Positions 53,555-63,167 of a stretch of DNA of 64,000 nucleotides are shown here, piece after piece. A program made the translations under genes and the position numbers. The stretch's first letter is position 1. Each line of letters opens with the position of its first letter. A model generated the notes under the pieces. The model saw only the letters and a program-made list of their open reading frames with translations, made no database searches and was not told the DNA's origin. The DNA lies in the NCBI GenBank assembly GCA_965248765.1, contig CBDFKF010000004.1, positions 1,922,001-1,986,000 of the forward strand, given 5' to 3'. The DNA is from CBDFKF01 sp965248765. Lineage in GTDB: Bacteria > Pseudomonadota > Alphaproteobacteria > VGEJ01.

Positions 53555-54287
53555 CGCCCGGCGGCTATCGCTACGTGCGCGGACCGTTTCAGTACTCGGG
53601 CGGGGCGGTGGCCGAGCCCGGTTTCGCCATCGAGCGGGTGCGCTTTCGCCGCCCAGTGCCCCTGACGGACGGCTTCCGCGCGATCGAGGCCTACCTCGAG
53701 GCGGTGGGACGGCCGTTCACCTCCTTCTGCGCCTGCGAGCTGCGCTCACCCGCCCCGTTCACCGAGGCCGGGTTCGTCGCCTTCAACCGTGTGTACGTCG
53801 GCACTTTGGAGCGCTGGGGCATCTATCGCGATGAGGAGAACCCGGTCGCGCGATCGAATGTCTGTCCGGAGATCGGCGCGCCCGCCGAGCCGAGCTTCGA
53901 GGCCTTTTGCTACACCGTGCCCGCAGCCCCCGGGAGCGGGCCGGCTAGCTTCGTCATCGCCGGCTCGGGCGAGGCCCCGGAAGGCGCCGGCAGCTATACG
54001 GAACGGGCAATTCGCCTGGGCGATACCTCAGCGGACGGGATGCGCGAGAAGGTGCGTTATGTGCTCGGTGCGATGGAGGCCGCATGGCCGCGCTCGATGT
54101 CGGCTGGGCCGACGTGAGCGCCACCCAGGTCTACACCGTCTACGACCTCCACCCGTTCCTGGCCGATGAGATCGTGGCGCGCGGCGCGGCCGCTGCCGGG
54201 CTCACCTGGTACTACGCGCGGCCGCCGGTCGAGGGGCTCGATTATGAGATGGATGTGCGCGGCGTGCCGACCGAGCGGGTGCTCTGA
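53555..54287 (+). pseudogene. 2-amino-5-chloromuconate deaminase-like (CnbZ) protein, truncated and frameshifted
   Basis: The frame joins directly to the IS21 end and reads GGYRYVRGPFQYSGGAVAEP, FTSFCACELRSPAPFTEAGF, RVYVGTLERWGIYRDEENPV. Near 54083 one base is missing (GAGGCCGCATGG), and the true end (MAALDVGWADVSATQVYTVY, HPFLADEIVARGAAAAGLTW) is in the next frame, stopping at 54287. The N-terminal part was lost to the insertion sequence. The family name is from memory of similar annotated proteins. Confidence 0.7.
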
Positions 54288-54297
54288 GCGGTGCCCC

Positions 54298-54921
54298 CTA
54301 GGGACGGCCGAGCATCGGTTGGAGCTTGTCCATCCACTCGTCGGTGCTCCATCCCGAGGAGACCTCGCCCGCCTCGATGCCGTTGATGAATACCGTCGGC
54401 GTGGTGTGAACCGCGCGTACCCGGTGGTATTTGACCGCCCACTTCAGGCGCTGGGAGACCTCGCCCAGGCCATCGTTGCCCTCCACGCCCTCTAGGCTCA
54501 GGAGCGATCCGAAGGCGCCGGCATCGTAGCCACTCGCGGCCGCGATACCCGCCAGCTTGGCGTACAGCTGAGCCTTGCTGAGATCCTTGGTTGCATCGTC
54601 GAAGAACTCGGTCTGCTTGGCGAATATTTTGCCGATGTAGGCCGGCGCTCTTGCTTCATCCAAGATGGTCGCCGCCATCACCGCATCGTGCATGCAACAG
54701 CTCTGGGCATGCCACGGTTGCGGCACGCATTGAAACAGAAACTCGATCTGGTCTGTCAGACCGCGCTCCTGGAGGGTGACGACAACGCCGGCGTACACGG
54801 TGCTGAACATCTTGTTCGAGAACGGGCAGCAGACGTCGTGGAACATCTCGACCACCACCGACGGCGAGGCGGCGTGCGTGAGCTTGATGCCGGGCGGTGC
54901 CGGTGGCAGCGGTGCGGGCAT
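54298..54921 (-). CDS. DsbA-like thioredoxin-fold protein
   Basis: The 207-residue protein has a thioredoxin-type start VVVEMFHDVCCPFSNKMFST, with CCPF in the place of the CxxC site so that only the first pair is available, a helical insertion, and the cis-Pro strand TTPTVFINGIEAGEVSSGW. No signal peptide is seen. It may act as a cytoplasmic disulfide isomerase or FrnE-like protein. It converges with the preceding pseudogene. Confidence 0.75.
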   Translation of the reverse strand: MPAPLPPAPPGIKLTHAASPSVVVEMFHDVCCPFSNKMFSTVYAGVVVTLQERGLTDQIEFLFQCVPQPWHAQSCCMHDAVMAATILDEARAPAYIGKIFAKQTEFFDDATKDLSKAQLYAKLAGIAAASGYDAGAFGSLLSLEGVEGNDGLGEVSQRLKWAVKYHRVRAVHTTPTVFINGIEAGEVSSGWSTDEWMDKLQPMLGRP

Positions 54922-54955
54922 TTCGGACTCCCTCTCAACGATCCGCTAGGTGGCG

Positions 54956-55837
54956 TCAGGCGGCATGTTGGTCTTCTTCCAGGGTGGGACTCACACCGCG
55001 CACCCTGGTCTGGTGCATCCGCCGCCGGTAGCGGTCGGCGTCGTAGGGGCGGCCGCGATGGAGGAGGCACCGGTTGTCCCAGATCAGCAGATCGCCGACC
55101 TGCCAGTGGTGCCGGTAGATGTTCTCAGGGTCGACCGCCCGGGCGATCAGATCATCGATCAGGGCACGCCCGTCCTCGTCTTCCCAGCCGACCACAGAGC
55201 GGGCATGGGAGCCCACGCAGTAGTTGGCCTCTCCTGTTACCGGATTGGCCCGGACCAGCTTTTGCGGCACCGGCGGCAACGACGCGGCCAGCGACGGCGA
55301 GACGACATCGTCACCGACCTTGCTACGGGAGAAGACGTAGTCGTGGATGACGGTGAGGTCGGCGATGGTGCGCTTGAGATCCTCGGGCAGGCGCGCATAG
55401 GCGCAGCGGGTGCTGGCGAACTCGACCTCACCGCCCTCGGGCGTCACCTCGTAGGCGAACGATAGGGAGTACTTGGCCGGCACCGCGCGAAAAGAGGCAT
55501 CGGAGTGCCACATCTCGTTGCCGGTGCCGAACACCACCCTCTTGTGCTTGGCCGGGAGCTGCTGGCCTTCGGTATCGACGTTGCCGATGGTCGCGACGTA
55601 CTCGATCGTCCCGTCATTGCCATAGGCCACGTGGGAGAACTCGGGCTCGCCGAATCGCTTGGTCAGAGCGAGCTGCCGGGCATCGTCCATGGTCTGGCCG
55701 CGAAACAGGACCAACGAGTGGTTCTCGGCCGCCAGGGCGATGCGGGCAAACAGAGCATCATCGAGCTGGCGAGACAGGTCGATGCCAAGCACTTCAACCC
55801 CGAAATCGGGGTGCAGCGGGCGCGTTTCGAACTCCAT
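54956..55837 (-). CDS. TauD/TfdA-family 2-oxoglutarate-dependent dioxygenase
   Basis: The 293-residue Fe(II) enzyme has the metal motif WHSDASFRAVPAKYSLSFAY (His-x-Asp) and the distal His and Arg in LLIWDNRCLLHRGRPYDADR and YRRRMHQTRVRG. The N-terminus FGVEVLGIDLSRQLDDALFA is standard. Family members hydroxylate taurine, 2,4-D or related acids; the substrate is not clear here. It is 34 bases from the DsbA-like gene on the same strand. Confidence 0.92.
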   Translation of the reverse strand: MEFETRPLHPDFGVEVLGIDLSRQLDDALFARIALAAENHSLVLFRGQTMDDARQLALTKRFGEPEFSHVAYGNDGTIEYVATIGNVDTEGQQLPAKHKRVVFGTGNEMWHSDASFRAVPAKYSLSFAYEVTPEGGEVEFASTRCAYARLPEDLKRTIADLTVIHDYVFSRSKVGDDVVSPSLAASLPPVPQKLVRANPVTGEANYCVGSHARSVVGWEDEDGRALIDDLIARAVDPENIYRHHWQVGDLLIWDNRCLLHRGRPYDADRYRRRMHQTRVRGVSPTLEEDQHAA

Positions 55838-56305
55838 GAGTCGACGTTACGCGATGGCGCATGGGCCGGGAACCCCCGACGTCGCAGACCGACTCGATGC
55901 AAATCGGCGGGCTGTGACCGCGAACGCAGGCAGCGCGGTGCGGACCGCAGATACTGCGCCGGCAGCGGAGGCTCGGACATCGATGCGGGAAATGAGCGCG
56001 GCGGCCTGGTTCGCCGTACCGCGGCCGTGATAGCCGCGCTGAGCTGTTCCGCAGGCGCGTGAGCCGTACCAGTGTTGCGCTCAGGTACTCACCCCGGCGG
56101 ATAATTCGATGGATCTGATCGACGACAACGAGATCAGCGGCGACCGCTTGGCCGTCACCGTCATTCGGCGTTTCGCCGCCGCTACCTATGGGACGATTTC
56201 GTCGTCAACCCGCGCCTGTTCGAGCTGGTGAAGAACGCCGTCGAGCGGCGGAGCTGGTTGGGCTACTGATTTTTGGTGGCGATGGGGGGCTGGGTGCTGC
56301 CCGTG
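55838..56305. other. Intergenic region, no gene recognised
   Basis: A short plus-strand frame begins at 56109 (MDLIDDNEISGDRLAVTVIR) and stops within 41 codons; another frame continues VNPRLFELVKNAVERRSWLG to 56269. They may be pieces of one frameshifted gene but I recognise neither. Confidence 0.4.
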
Positions 56306-56962
56306 TCACTTGCCATCAATATCGGTCTTCATCACCCGTGCGGGCGCGCCGTAGGCCAGGCACCTGTCCGGTATGTCGTCGATGACCAATGCCCCGGCGC
56401 CGACCACCGCGCGCTGGCCAACGGTGGTGTGGTCAATGACGATCGCGCTCATTCCGACATAAGCGCGGGAGCCGATGCGGCATGAGCCGGCGATGTTGGC
56501 TCCGGGCATGATACTGGCGAAGTCGTCGACCTCGGTGTGGTGGCCGATCAGCGCCCCGCGATTGACGACGACATGGCGTCCAAAACGGGTGTGGGCGCCG
56601 ATGATGACACCCCCGTTGACCACACATCTCTCTGCAATCGCCGTCTTGGTTGAGACCCGCGCGGTGGGATGAACGAGGGTTGCGAACGTGGCCCCGAGAT
56701 CCGCTACTTGAGCGATGTAGCTGGCGCGATGCGTTGTCCCCAGGCCGCAGACGACTTCGTGGCTCGCGATCAGATCGCGAAGCTCGTCAATCCAAATGAT
56801 CGGGTGTCCGGCCAACGTTTGGCGGCACCGGGACCGGTCCACATTCTCGACGAAGGCCGCCACCGGTTGACCGCGCGTGGCTTCCGCCAAATCAGCCACT
56901 TCCGTGGCGAAATCGCTCGCGCCAAGGATCAATAGCGGTTTGACGGCGCGATTGCTGGACAC
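56306..56962 (-). CDS. NeuD/PglD-type sugar acyltransferase
   Basis: The 218-residue protein has a Rossmann-like N-terminal domain (KPLLILGASDFATEVADLAE, VVCGLGTTHRASYIAQVADL) and a left-handed beta-helix of hexapeptide repeats from residue 95 (NGGVIIGAHTRFGRHVVVNR, IMPGANIAGSCRIGSRAYVG). Such enzymes acylate amino sugars for glycans. It is divergent from a glycosyltransferase gene, which suggests a shared role in surface polysaccharide synthesis. Confidence 0.9.
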   Translation of the reverse strand: MSSNRAVKPLLILGASDFATEVADLAEATRGQPVAAFVENVDRSRCRQTLAGHPIIWIDELRDLIASHEVVCGLGTTHRASYIAQVADLGATFATLVHPTARVSTKTAIAERCVVNGGVIIGAHTRFGRHVVVNRGALIGHHTEVDDFASIMPGANIAGSCRIGSRAYVGMSAIVIDHTTVGQRAVVGAGALVIDDIPDRCLAYGAPARVMKTDIDGK

Positions 56963-57016
56963 GTCGCCAGTTTAGCGCAGCGAGCGGGGCCTGTGACGCC
57001 CTTACGACCGATGCGC

Positions 57017-57036
57017 ACTGTGACCCCGATCACAGT
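57017..57036. promoter_or_regulatory. CRP/FNR-type palindromic operator
   Basis: ACTGTGA (57017-57023) and TCACAGT (57030-57036) are a perfect inverted repeat with six bases between, matching the CRP consensus TGTGA-N6-TCACA. It lies in the 116-base divergent gap between the acyltransferase and the glycosyltransferase, about 42 bases from the plus-strand start. Confidence 0.65.
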
Positions 57037-57078
57037 CAGCAGGCCCACGCGGGGGCGTAGCCTTGCCATAGAGGCGCA

Positions 57079-58340
57079 ATGACGATCAGGCCACAGAATC
57101 AGTCCGCGCGCGTCGGCGACGGTCTCGCGTTCGCCGGCCGCCCCGGCAAGGCCGTCGATTCGGCCTATACGCCCGGTCAGCGCACACGCGTGGTCTTCTG
57201 GGGTACCTACGATACCGGTAAGCCGCGCACGCGCATTCTCCTGCGCGGACTGCAAGAGGCGGGTGTCGAAGTCATCGAGTGCCACGTACCCGTGTGGTCG
57301 GGCGTCGAGGACAAAAGCCAACTATCCGGGTGGTGGTCGCGCCTTCGCTACATCCTAATGTGGCTGATCAGCTACCCGATCCTGATCGCGCGCTACCTAA
57401 GGCTTCCGGCGCATGATGCGGTCATCATCGGCTACATGGGACAGCTCGATGTGCTCGTCATGTGGCCGTTCGCGCGGCTGCGCGGCGTTCCCATCGTGTG
57501 GGATGCGCTCATGTCCCTGTACATTGCGATCGTTGTCGATCGGCAGCTGCTCTCGCCAAGGAGCCCGCTCGCGCGCCTGCTCTACGCGTGGGAGTGGGTC
57601 GGGACGAGGGCCGCCGATCTCATCATCCTCAACCACCAGGTGGTGGTGGATTATTGGGCCGAGCTGTTCGGTCTGCCCGCCGAGAAGTTCAAGACGGCGT
57701 ACATAGGCGCCGAAATCGATGCCTTCCCGGCCCGCAAGCCTGGCCCACCAAAGCTGCCCGCCGAGCGGCCCTTGATCCTGTTCTACGGCACGCTGATCCC
57801 TTCGCACGGCTTCGAAACCATTGTTGAGGCCGCGCGCTTGCTTGACCATCAGCCGATCGACCGGGTCATCATCGGCAAGAGGCAGGGTGCGCCGGTGGTC
57901 GAGCACATGCTCGAAGAGCATCCACTGCCGAACCTGCGGTGGATCCCGTGGGTCGAGTATATGACGAGCTCGCCGGCTGGCTCCACCGTGCCACAGCCGC
58001 GCTCGGGGTGTTCAGCGCCGGCCAGCGGGCGGGCCACACCATTCCCAACAAGATATTCCAGATCCTTGCCAGCGGCACACCGTTGATCACTCGCGATTCG
58101 TCGGCGATCTGTCAGCTGCTGAGCCCCGAGATGCCGGGTGTGTACCTGGTGCGCGCGGGCGATGCACGCTCGCTGGCCCAGGCCGTTACCAAGTGCATCG
58201 CCGAGCGAGATGGCCTCGGAAGCATGGATCTGCACGCCAGTGTTCGTTACCGTATTAGCCCACGTGGCGTCGGCGATCGCATGACCGGCCTGATCGGCGC
58301 CGTGAGCCGGCGGCAATCCCCGCTGCACGCCGAACCTTGA
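57079..58340 (+). pseudogene. GT4-type glycosyltransferase, one-base frameshift
   Basis: The gene starts at ATG 57079 with an N-terminal GT-B domain (RVVFWGTYDTGKPRTRILLR, LIILNHQVVVDYWAELFGLP, PLILFYGTLIPSHGFETIVE). At 57958-57962 an extra base in GAGTATATGACG moves the C-terminal domain (DELAGWLHRATAALGVFSAG, NKIFQILASGTPLITRDSSA) to another frame ending at 58340. The catalytic EX7E-like region is split. The frameshift could be a sequencing error; otherwise the gene is recently inactive. Confidence 0.85.
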
Positions 58341-58442
58341 CCTGATCTTCCGAACACGCGGCAGCGCCGGCTATGGCCGATGCTGCGCCGCTTGCCGTGC
58401 GGCGCATGCTGGCGTTGAAAGGCGCACTTCGCATAGACGGCA

Positions 58443-59438
58443 GTGATGCCACCTGCCATGAATGGCGCAATGCAGCAGCTCAGCCGCGCCCAGCTCAAGA
58501 CAGCCTATCGCTTGATGCGGACGATCCGCGAATTCGAGGAGCGTCTGCACCTCGAGTTCGAGACCGGCGAGATTCCCGGCTTCGTCCACCTCTACGCGGG
58601 CGAGGAGGCCTCGGCCGTCGGCGTTTGCATGAACCTTGGCGAGACCGACCGCATCGCTAGCACCCACCGCGGGCACGGCCATTCGATCGCCAAAGGCTGT
58701 GATGTCAAAGCGATGATGAAGGAGATTTACGGTCGCCAAGGCGGCCTGTGCCAGGGCAAGGGCGGCTCGATGCATATCGCCGACTTCGGCAAGGGGATGA
58801 TGGGGGCCAACGGGATCGTCGGTGGGGCCCCGCCGCTTGCCTGCGGCGCAGCGCTGAGCGCGAAGACGCTTGGCACCGGCGGCGTGGCCGTCGCCTTCGT
58901 CGGCGATGGCGGTGCTAACCAAGGCACCACCGCCGAGGCGCTGTGCCTCGCCGCTGTTTGGCAATTGCCGGTGATCTTTGTCGTCGAAGACAACGGCTAC
59001 GGTCAGATGGCCGCGAGCTCATGGGGGCTTGCTGGCGATGTCGTCACGCGCGCCGAGGGCTTTGGCATGGCAGCACATCGGGTGCCGGGTGACGACTTCT
59101 TCGCCGTCCATGAGGCGGCGGGCGAGGCGGTTGCGCGGGCACGGGCGGGCGCCGGGCCGAGCCTGCTGCATGTCGAGCTCACCCGGTTCTATGGTCATTT
59201 CGAGGGCGATGCCATGGGCTACCGGGCGCCCGGCGAGGTCGAGGCGGCAAGGGCAGGTCGCGACCCGTTGCAGCATTTCCGGGCACGGATGGTGGAAACC
59301 GCTCTCATCGAGGCCGGCGATCTAGAGGTGATCGACGATGAGGTCGCTGGCCTGATCGATGCCGCCGTGGCCGAAGCCAAGATAGCGCCGGCGCCGCCGG
59401 CTCGCGCGCTGTTCGACGACGTCTACGGCGACTACTGA
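58443..59438 (+). CDS. Thiamine-diphosphate dehydrogenase E1 alpha subunit (AcoA/PdhA-like)
   Basis: The 331-residue protein has the substrate and cofactor regions FVHLYAGEEASAVGVCMNLG, STHRGHGHSIAKGCDVKAMM and the diphosphate-binding motif VAFVGDGGANQGTTAEALCL, VEDNGYGQMA. It pairs with the beta subunit that follows after 11 bases. Together they decarboxylate a 2-oxo acid or cleave acetoin; the AcoA-like spacing and absence of phosphorylation loop fit the latter. No E2 gene is in the window. Confidence 0.92.
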   Translation: MMPPAMNGAMQQLSRAQLKTAYRLMRTIREFEERLHLEFETGEIPGFVHLYAGEEASAVGVCMNLGETDRIASTHRGHGHSIAKGCDVKAMMKEIYGRQGGLCQGKGGSMHIADFGKGMMGANGIVGGAPPLACGAALSAKTLGTGGVAVAFVGDGGANQGTTAEALCLAAVWQLPVIFVVEDNGYGQMAASSWGLAGDVVTRAEGFGMAAHRVPGDDFFAVHEAAGEAVARARAGAGPSLLHVELTRFYGHFEGDAMGYRAPGEVEAARAGRDPLQHFRARMVETALIEAGDLEVIDDEVAGLIDAAVAEAKIAPAPPARALFDDVYGDY

Positions 59439-59449
59439 GGGCGCCGGGA

Positions 59450-60460
59450 GTGCCCCGAAAATCGTTCCGGCAGGCGATCAACGAGGCCTTGGCTCAGGAG
59501 ATGCGCCGCGACAGCCGTGTGGTGCTGATGGGCGAGGACGTGGCCGGGGGCATGGGTGCCGGCGGCGAACAAGGCGGGGTCGGCGGACCGCTCGGGGTAA
59601 CCAAGGGCTTGATGGAGGAGTTCGGCCGCCAGCGGGTGCTCGATACGCCGATCACCGAGAGCGGGTTCATCGGTGCCGCCGTCGGCGCTGCGGCCACTGG
59701 GCTGCGACCCGTCGCCGAGCTCGCTTTCGTCGACTTTCTGGGCGTCTGCTTCGACCAGATCTTCAATCAGGCGGCCAAGTTCCGCTACATGTTCGGTGGC
59801 CAGGCCGAGATGCCCCTGGTGATCCGCACCGCCTTTGGCGCAGGTTTACGGGCGGCCGGCCAACACAGCCAAAGCCTCTATCCGCTATTCACCCACGTAC
59901 CGGGTCTGAAGGTGGCGATCCCGGCTTCGCCGTATGATGCGAAGGGTCTCCTGGTCCAGGCGATCCGCGACGATGATCCGGTGATCTTCTTCGAGCACAA
60001 GGCACTCTACGACGACGTCGAGGACATCCCGGACGAGGCCTACACCGTGCCGTTCGGCGAGGCGAACCTCACGCGCGAAGGTGACGACGTTGCCATCGTC
60101 GCCTTCGGCCGCATGGTGAATCTCGCGAACGAAGCGGCGGATCAGCTCGCGGCCGAGGGCATCAGCTGCACTGTGGTGGATCCGCGCACGACCTCGCCGC
60201 TCGATGTCGAGACGATCTTCGAGGCGGTCGAGGAGACTGGACGACTGGTGATCGTCGATGAGGCGCACCCGCGCTGCGGCCTGGCCACCGACATCGCCGG
60301 CCAAGTCGCCGAGGGGGCCTTCGGGGCGCTCAAAGCGCCAATCAAGACCGTGACGGCGCCGCATACCCCGGTGCCGTTTGCGCCCTCGCTGGAGGATCTG
60401 TTCGTGCCTAGCACCGAGCGCATCATTGCCGCGGTCCGGGCGGTGCTCGACGCGGGCTAG
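59450..60460 (+). CDS. Thiamine-diphosphate dehydrogenase E1 beta subunit
   Basis: The 336-residue protein starts at GTG 59450 (MPRKSFRQAINEALAQEMRR). It has VVLMGEDVAGGMGAGGEQGG with the catalytic Glu region, RVLDTPITESGFIGAAVGAA, and the C-terminal transketolase domain (FGEANLTREGDDVAIVAFGR, VDPRTTSPLDVETIFEAVEE). It forms the heterotetramer with E1 alpha. The gene is intact. Confidence 0.93.
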   Translation: MPRKSFRQAINEALAQEMRRDSRVVLMGEDVAGGMGAGGEQGGVGGPLGVTKGLMEEFGRQRVLDTPITESGFIGAAVGAAATGLRPVAELAFVDFLGVCFDQIFNQAAKFRYMFGGQAEMPLVIRTAFGAGLRAAGQHSQSLYPLFTHVPGLKVAIPASPYDAKGLLVQAIRDDDPVIFFEHKALYDDVEDIPDEAYTVPFGEANLTREGDDVAIVAFGRMVNLANEAADQLAAEGISCTVVDPRTTSPLDVETIFEAVEETGRLVIVDEAHPRCGLATDIAGQVAEGAFGALKAPIKTVTAPHTPVPFAPSLEDLFVPSTERIIAAVRAVLDAG

Positions 60461-60538
60461 CTGCCTTTCTTGCCCTCCCGCCCCACGCCCCCGTAGTATT
60501 TCCTCTGCCGCGCTTTCGTGGCACCGGGAGCACCGCCG

Positions 60539-61309
60539 ATGACGATACGAGTGCTTGACGACGCCCCTTCGATCCGCGATTCGGTAAGTGCCGAGGAATG
60601 GCAGGCGCGGGTCGATCTCGCCGCTTGCTATCGACTCGCTGCCCGATTCGGCATGTCGGAGCTGATCCGGACGCATATATCGGCACGCGTGCCCGGCACC
60701 GCCCACGGTTTTCTGATGAAGCCGGACGGGTTTCTGTTCGATGAGGTCACCGCCTCGAGCCTCGTTGCCATCGACCCCAACGGCAACCCGCTCCGGCCGA
60801 GCCCGTACGATGTCAACCGCGCGGGCTTCGTGATTCACAGCGCTGTGCACCTGGCGCGCGAGGACGCCCAGTGCGTTCTGCATATCCACACACGCGACGG
60901 CACCGCGGTCTCAGCGCAGAAGGACGGGCTCCTGCCGCTGAGCCAACAAGCGCTAAGATTCTATGGCGATATCGCGTATCACGATTACGAGGGTATCTCG
61001 CTCGACCTCGATGAGCGCGAACGGCTGATCGCCGATCTTGGTGGGTGCTCGGTGATGTTCCTGCGTAACCACGGCCTGCTGAGCGTCGGCCGCACGGTGG
61101 CCGAGGCCTTCAATCGGGCCTACTACCTCCAGCTCGCCTGCCAGATTCAACTCGCGGCGCAGGCCTCGGGTGCCGAGCTGATCATGCTCTCGACGGAGAT
61201 CGGCGAGCGGACCGCGGCGCAGGTCGCGAGCTTTGGGCCGCTCGGTGAGCGCGACTGGCCGGCCTTGATCCGGCTTCTGGATCGCGAGGCGCCGGGCTAC
61301 CGCGACTGA
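60539..61309 (+). CDS. Class II aldolase/adducin-family protein
   Basis: I chose the ATG at 60539, with GGGAG nine bases upstream, over the GTG at 60518. The protein (256 residues) has the zinc-site His-x-His in AQCVLHIHTRDGTAVSAQKD, the third His in MFLRNHGLLSVGRTVAEAFN and the N-terminal LIRTHISARVPGTAHGFLMK. Family members are aldolases, epimerases or decarboxylases. Its place in the cluster suggests action on a carbonyl intermediate. Confidence 0.88.
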   Translation: MTIRVLDDAPSIRDSVSAEEWQARVDLAACYRLAARFGMSELIRTHISARVPGTAHGFLMKPDGFLFDEVTASSLVAIDPNGNPLRPSPYDVNRAGFVIHSAVHLAREDAQCVLHIHTRDGTAVSAQKDGLLPLSQQALRFYGDIAYHDYEGISLDLDERERLIADLGGCSVMFLRNHGLLSVGRTVAEAFNRAYYLQLACQIQLAAQASGAELIMLSTEIGERTAAQVASFGPLGERDWPALIRLLDREAPGYRD

Positions 61310-61463
61310 GACCGGCCGACCTGTTGCTATAGAACATGACTCGGCCAACGCCGTAGCGGCGGTCACCGCCGAGTGCAGCTTCCCGGGGCTCGCGACAAGG
61401 CGCCGTTACAGCTAAGCTCGGAGCGCTCTCGGGTAGGGCGGGGACGGGCACGAGGAGAAGCGG

Positions 61464-62777
61464 ATGGACACCAAAGAGCTGCACGGGCTGGCGGCGCGGC
61501 ACCTCGTCCACCACGGGTTACTCTCGGACATCGTGCCGGCCGATCAAGGCCCGATCTTCGCGCGCGCCGAGGGCAGCCTGATCTGGGATACCGAGGGCGG
61601 GGAGTATCTCGACTTCAACTCTGGCCAGATGTGCTCGGCGCTTGGCCACAACAACCCGCGCGTGGCGCGGGCGGTCAGCGAGGCGATGACCACGCTTACG
61701 CATGCGAGCTCGGTCTACTACAACGTGCCGCAGGTGCAGCTCGCCGCCAAGATCGCCGAGGTCGTCGATCCGCCGCTTACCCGCTCGCTGTTCATCCAGT
61801 CCGGTGCCGATTCCAACGAGGTGGCCGTGCTGCTCGCTCGGCGCCACACCGGACGCAGCGGGATCGCTGCGTTCCACCTCGGCTTCCACGGCTACAGCGA
61901 CCAGACTCGCGCCATGAGCTTCTGTGCGACCAGTCCGGGCTATTACGGCCCGCCGATGCCCGATATCCACGCGATCCCAACCCCGTACGCTTACCGTGCC
62001 GATGGCGCCAACGGCGATGAGTCGTGGTGGCGGTCGCTGCTGCAAACCAGCCTCGGCCTCCTCGATGCCCAGTGCCCCGGCAATCTCGCCGGTGTGATCG
62101 TCGAGCCGCTGGTGAGCGCCGGCGGCGTCATCGAGCTGCCCGCGGGTTATCTCGTCGAGCTTCAGCGCGCGGTCCATGCGCGCGGCGGTCTGCTGATACT
62201 CGACGAGGCACAGACGGGTCTCGCCAAGCTGGGAACCATGTTCGCCTACCAGCAGGAGGGGGTGGTCCCCGACATCATGACGCTGTCCAAGCACTTCGGC
62301 GGCGGCATGGCGCTGAGCGCGGTGGTGACCACCGACGAGATCGCCGTCCAGTCGACCGCCGGCGGCATGAGCTTCGGCCACTCGCACTCTTCCGATCCGG
62401 TCGCGTGCGCCGCGGGGTTGGCGAGCCTGGCGGAGATCATGGAGGGGGACCTGCCGGCGCGCGCGGCCGGCATCGGCCAGGCGTGGCGGGCGCGTATGGG
62501 CGATCTACAGCAGCGCTACGCCATGATCGGCGATGTTCGCGGCCGCGGCACGCTGCAAGGCATCGAACTCGTGCGTGACCGCGCCACCAAGGAACCGGCG
62601 AGCGAAGAGGCGCGGGCCGTCTTCCGCGCCGCGACGGCCGCCGGCCTATTGTTTTCGCTGCGTGGGCCCCACGGCAACGTGTTCCGATTCGTCATTCCCT
62701 TCACCACAACCGAGGCCCAGATCGACGGCGCGGCGGAGATCTTGGAACGGGCGCTCGGCGAGGCGGGCGCGACCTAA
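61464..62777 (+). CDS. Class III aminotransferase, dialkylglycine-decarboxylase-like
   Basis: The 437-residue PLP enzyme has GEYLDFNSGQMCSALGHNNP near the start, FIQSGADSNEVAVLLARRHT, and the cofactor region LLILDEAQTGLAKLGTMFAY followed by DIMTLSKHFGGGMALSAVVT with the Schiff-base Lys. LSK before GGG and the DEAQTG form are those of 2,2-dialkylglycine decarboxylase, which decarboxylates dialkylglycines and transaminates pyruvate. It starts at ATG 61464 after a GAGGAG site. Confidence 0.9.
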   Translation: MDTKELHGLAARHLVHHGLLSDIVPADQGPIFARAEGSLIWDTEGGEYLDFNSGQMCSALGHNNPRVARAVSEAMTTLTHASSVYYNVPQVQLAAKIAEVVDPPLTRSLFIQSGADSNEVAVLLARRHTGRSGIAAFHLGFHGYSDQTRAMSFCATSPGYYGPPMPDIHAIPTPYAYRADGANGDESWWRSLLQTSLGLLDAQCPGNLAGVIVEPLVSAGGVIELPAGYLVELQRAVHARGGLLILDEAQTGLAKLGTMFAYQQEGVVPDIMTLSKHFGGGMALSAVVTTDEIAVQSTAGGMSFGHSHSSDPVACAAGLASLAEIMEGDLPARAAGIGQAWRARMGDLQQRYAMIGDVRGRGTLQGIELVRDRATKEPASEEARAVFRAATAAGLLFSLRGPHGNVFRFVIPFTTTEAQIDGAAEILERALGEAGAT

Positions 62778-62797
62778 CGCGGTTCGAGAAGCCGGGG

Positions 62798-62983
62798 TGT
62801 AAGGAATCCTGACACCTCGTTCGAGCGTCAAAACTTTGGAATATCAATACCTTAGCTAGGGGTGGGCGCGATGCACGTCCGCAGGGACTGTCAGGAATCT
62901 TTACAGTTCGTGTTGTCCGGCCGCCTGGGCCTAGAGCTAAGTGTTTGAAAAATATCATGTTTCTGAACTGGTACACGCTTTGC
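62798..62983 (+). promoter_or_regulatory. Sigma-54 promoter with two inverted upstream sites, no obvious gene
   Basis: TGGTACACGCTTTGC at 62969-62983 has GG and GC exactly ten bases apart, the sigma-54 -24/-12 pattern. Upstream, TGTAAGGAATCCTGACA (62798-62814) and the inverted copy TGTCAGGAATCTTTACA (62889-62905) differ at only two places, like enhancer-binding sites. From memory such sites precede PEP-CTERM protein genes controlled by PrsR. No such gene follows; the first downstream gene starts at 63168. The 390-base gap contains nothing else. Confidence 0.6.
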
Positions 62984-63167
62984 GTGATTGGTAGCAATGG
63001 CTCGGTAAGGCCCCCCACCCGGACCCGAGCCAGCTCCTGACGGCGATTCTTTTGGACCGCCATCTTTTCGTCTGCTCGCCAGACGATATCCAAAGGATCG
63101 CTGATCACCGCGCGCTAGGATGACGCCGCCGGGCGTCTATGTGTGCCAACAGCGAGGGAGGCGAGCG

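Noticed and set aside
62701..63108. A minus-strand 135-codon frame (MISDPLDIVWRADEKM...)
   Set aside because: It overlaps the aminotransferase end and crosses the regulatory palindromes, and shows no family features.
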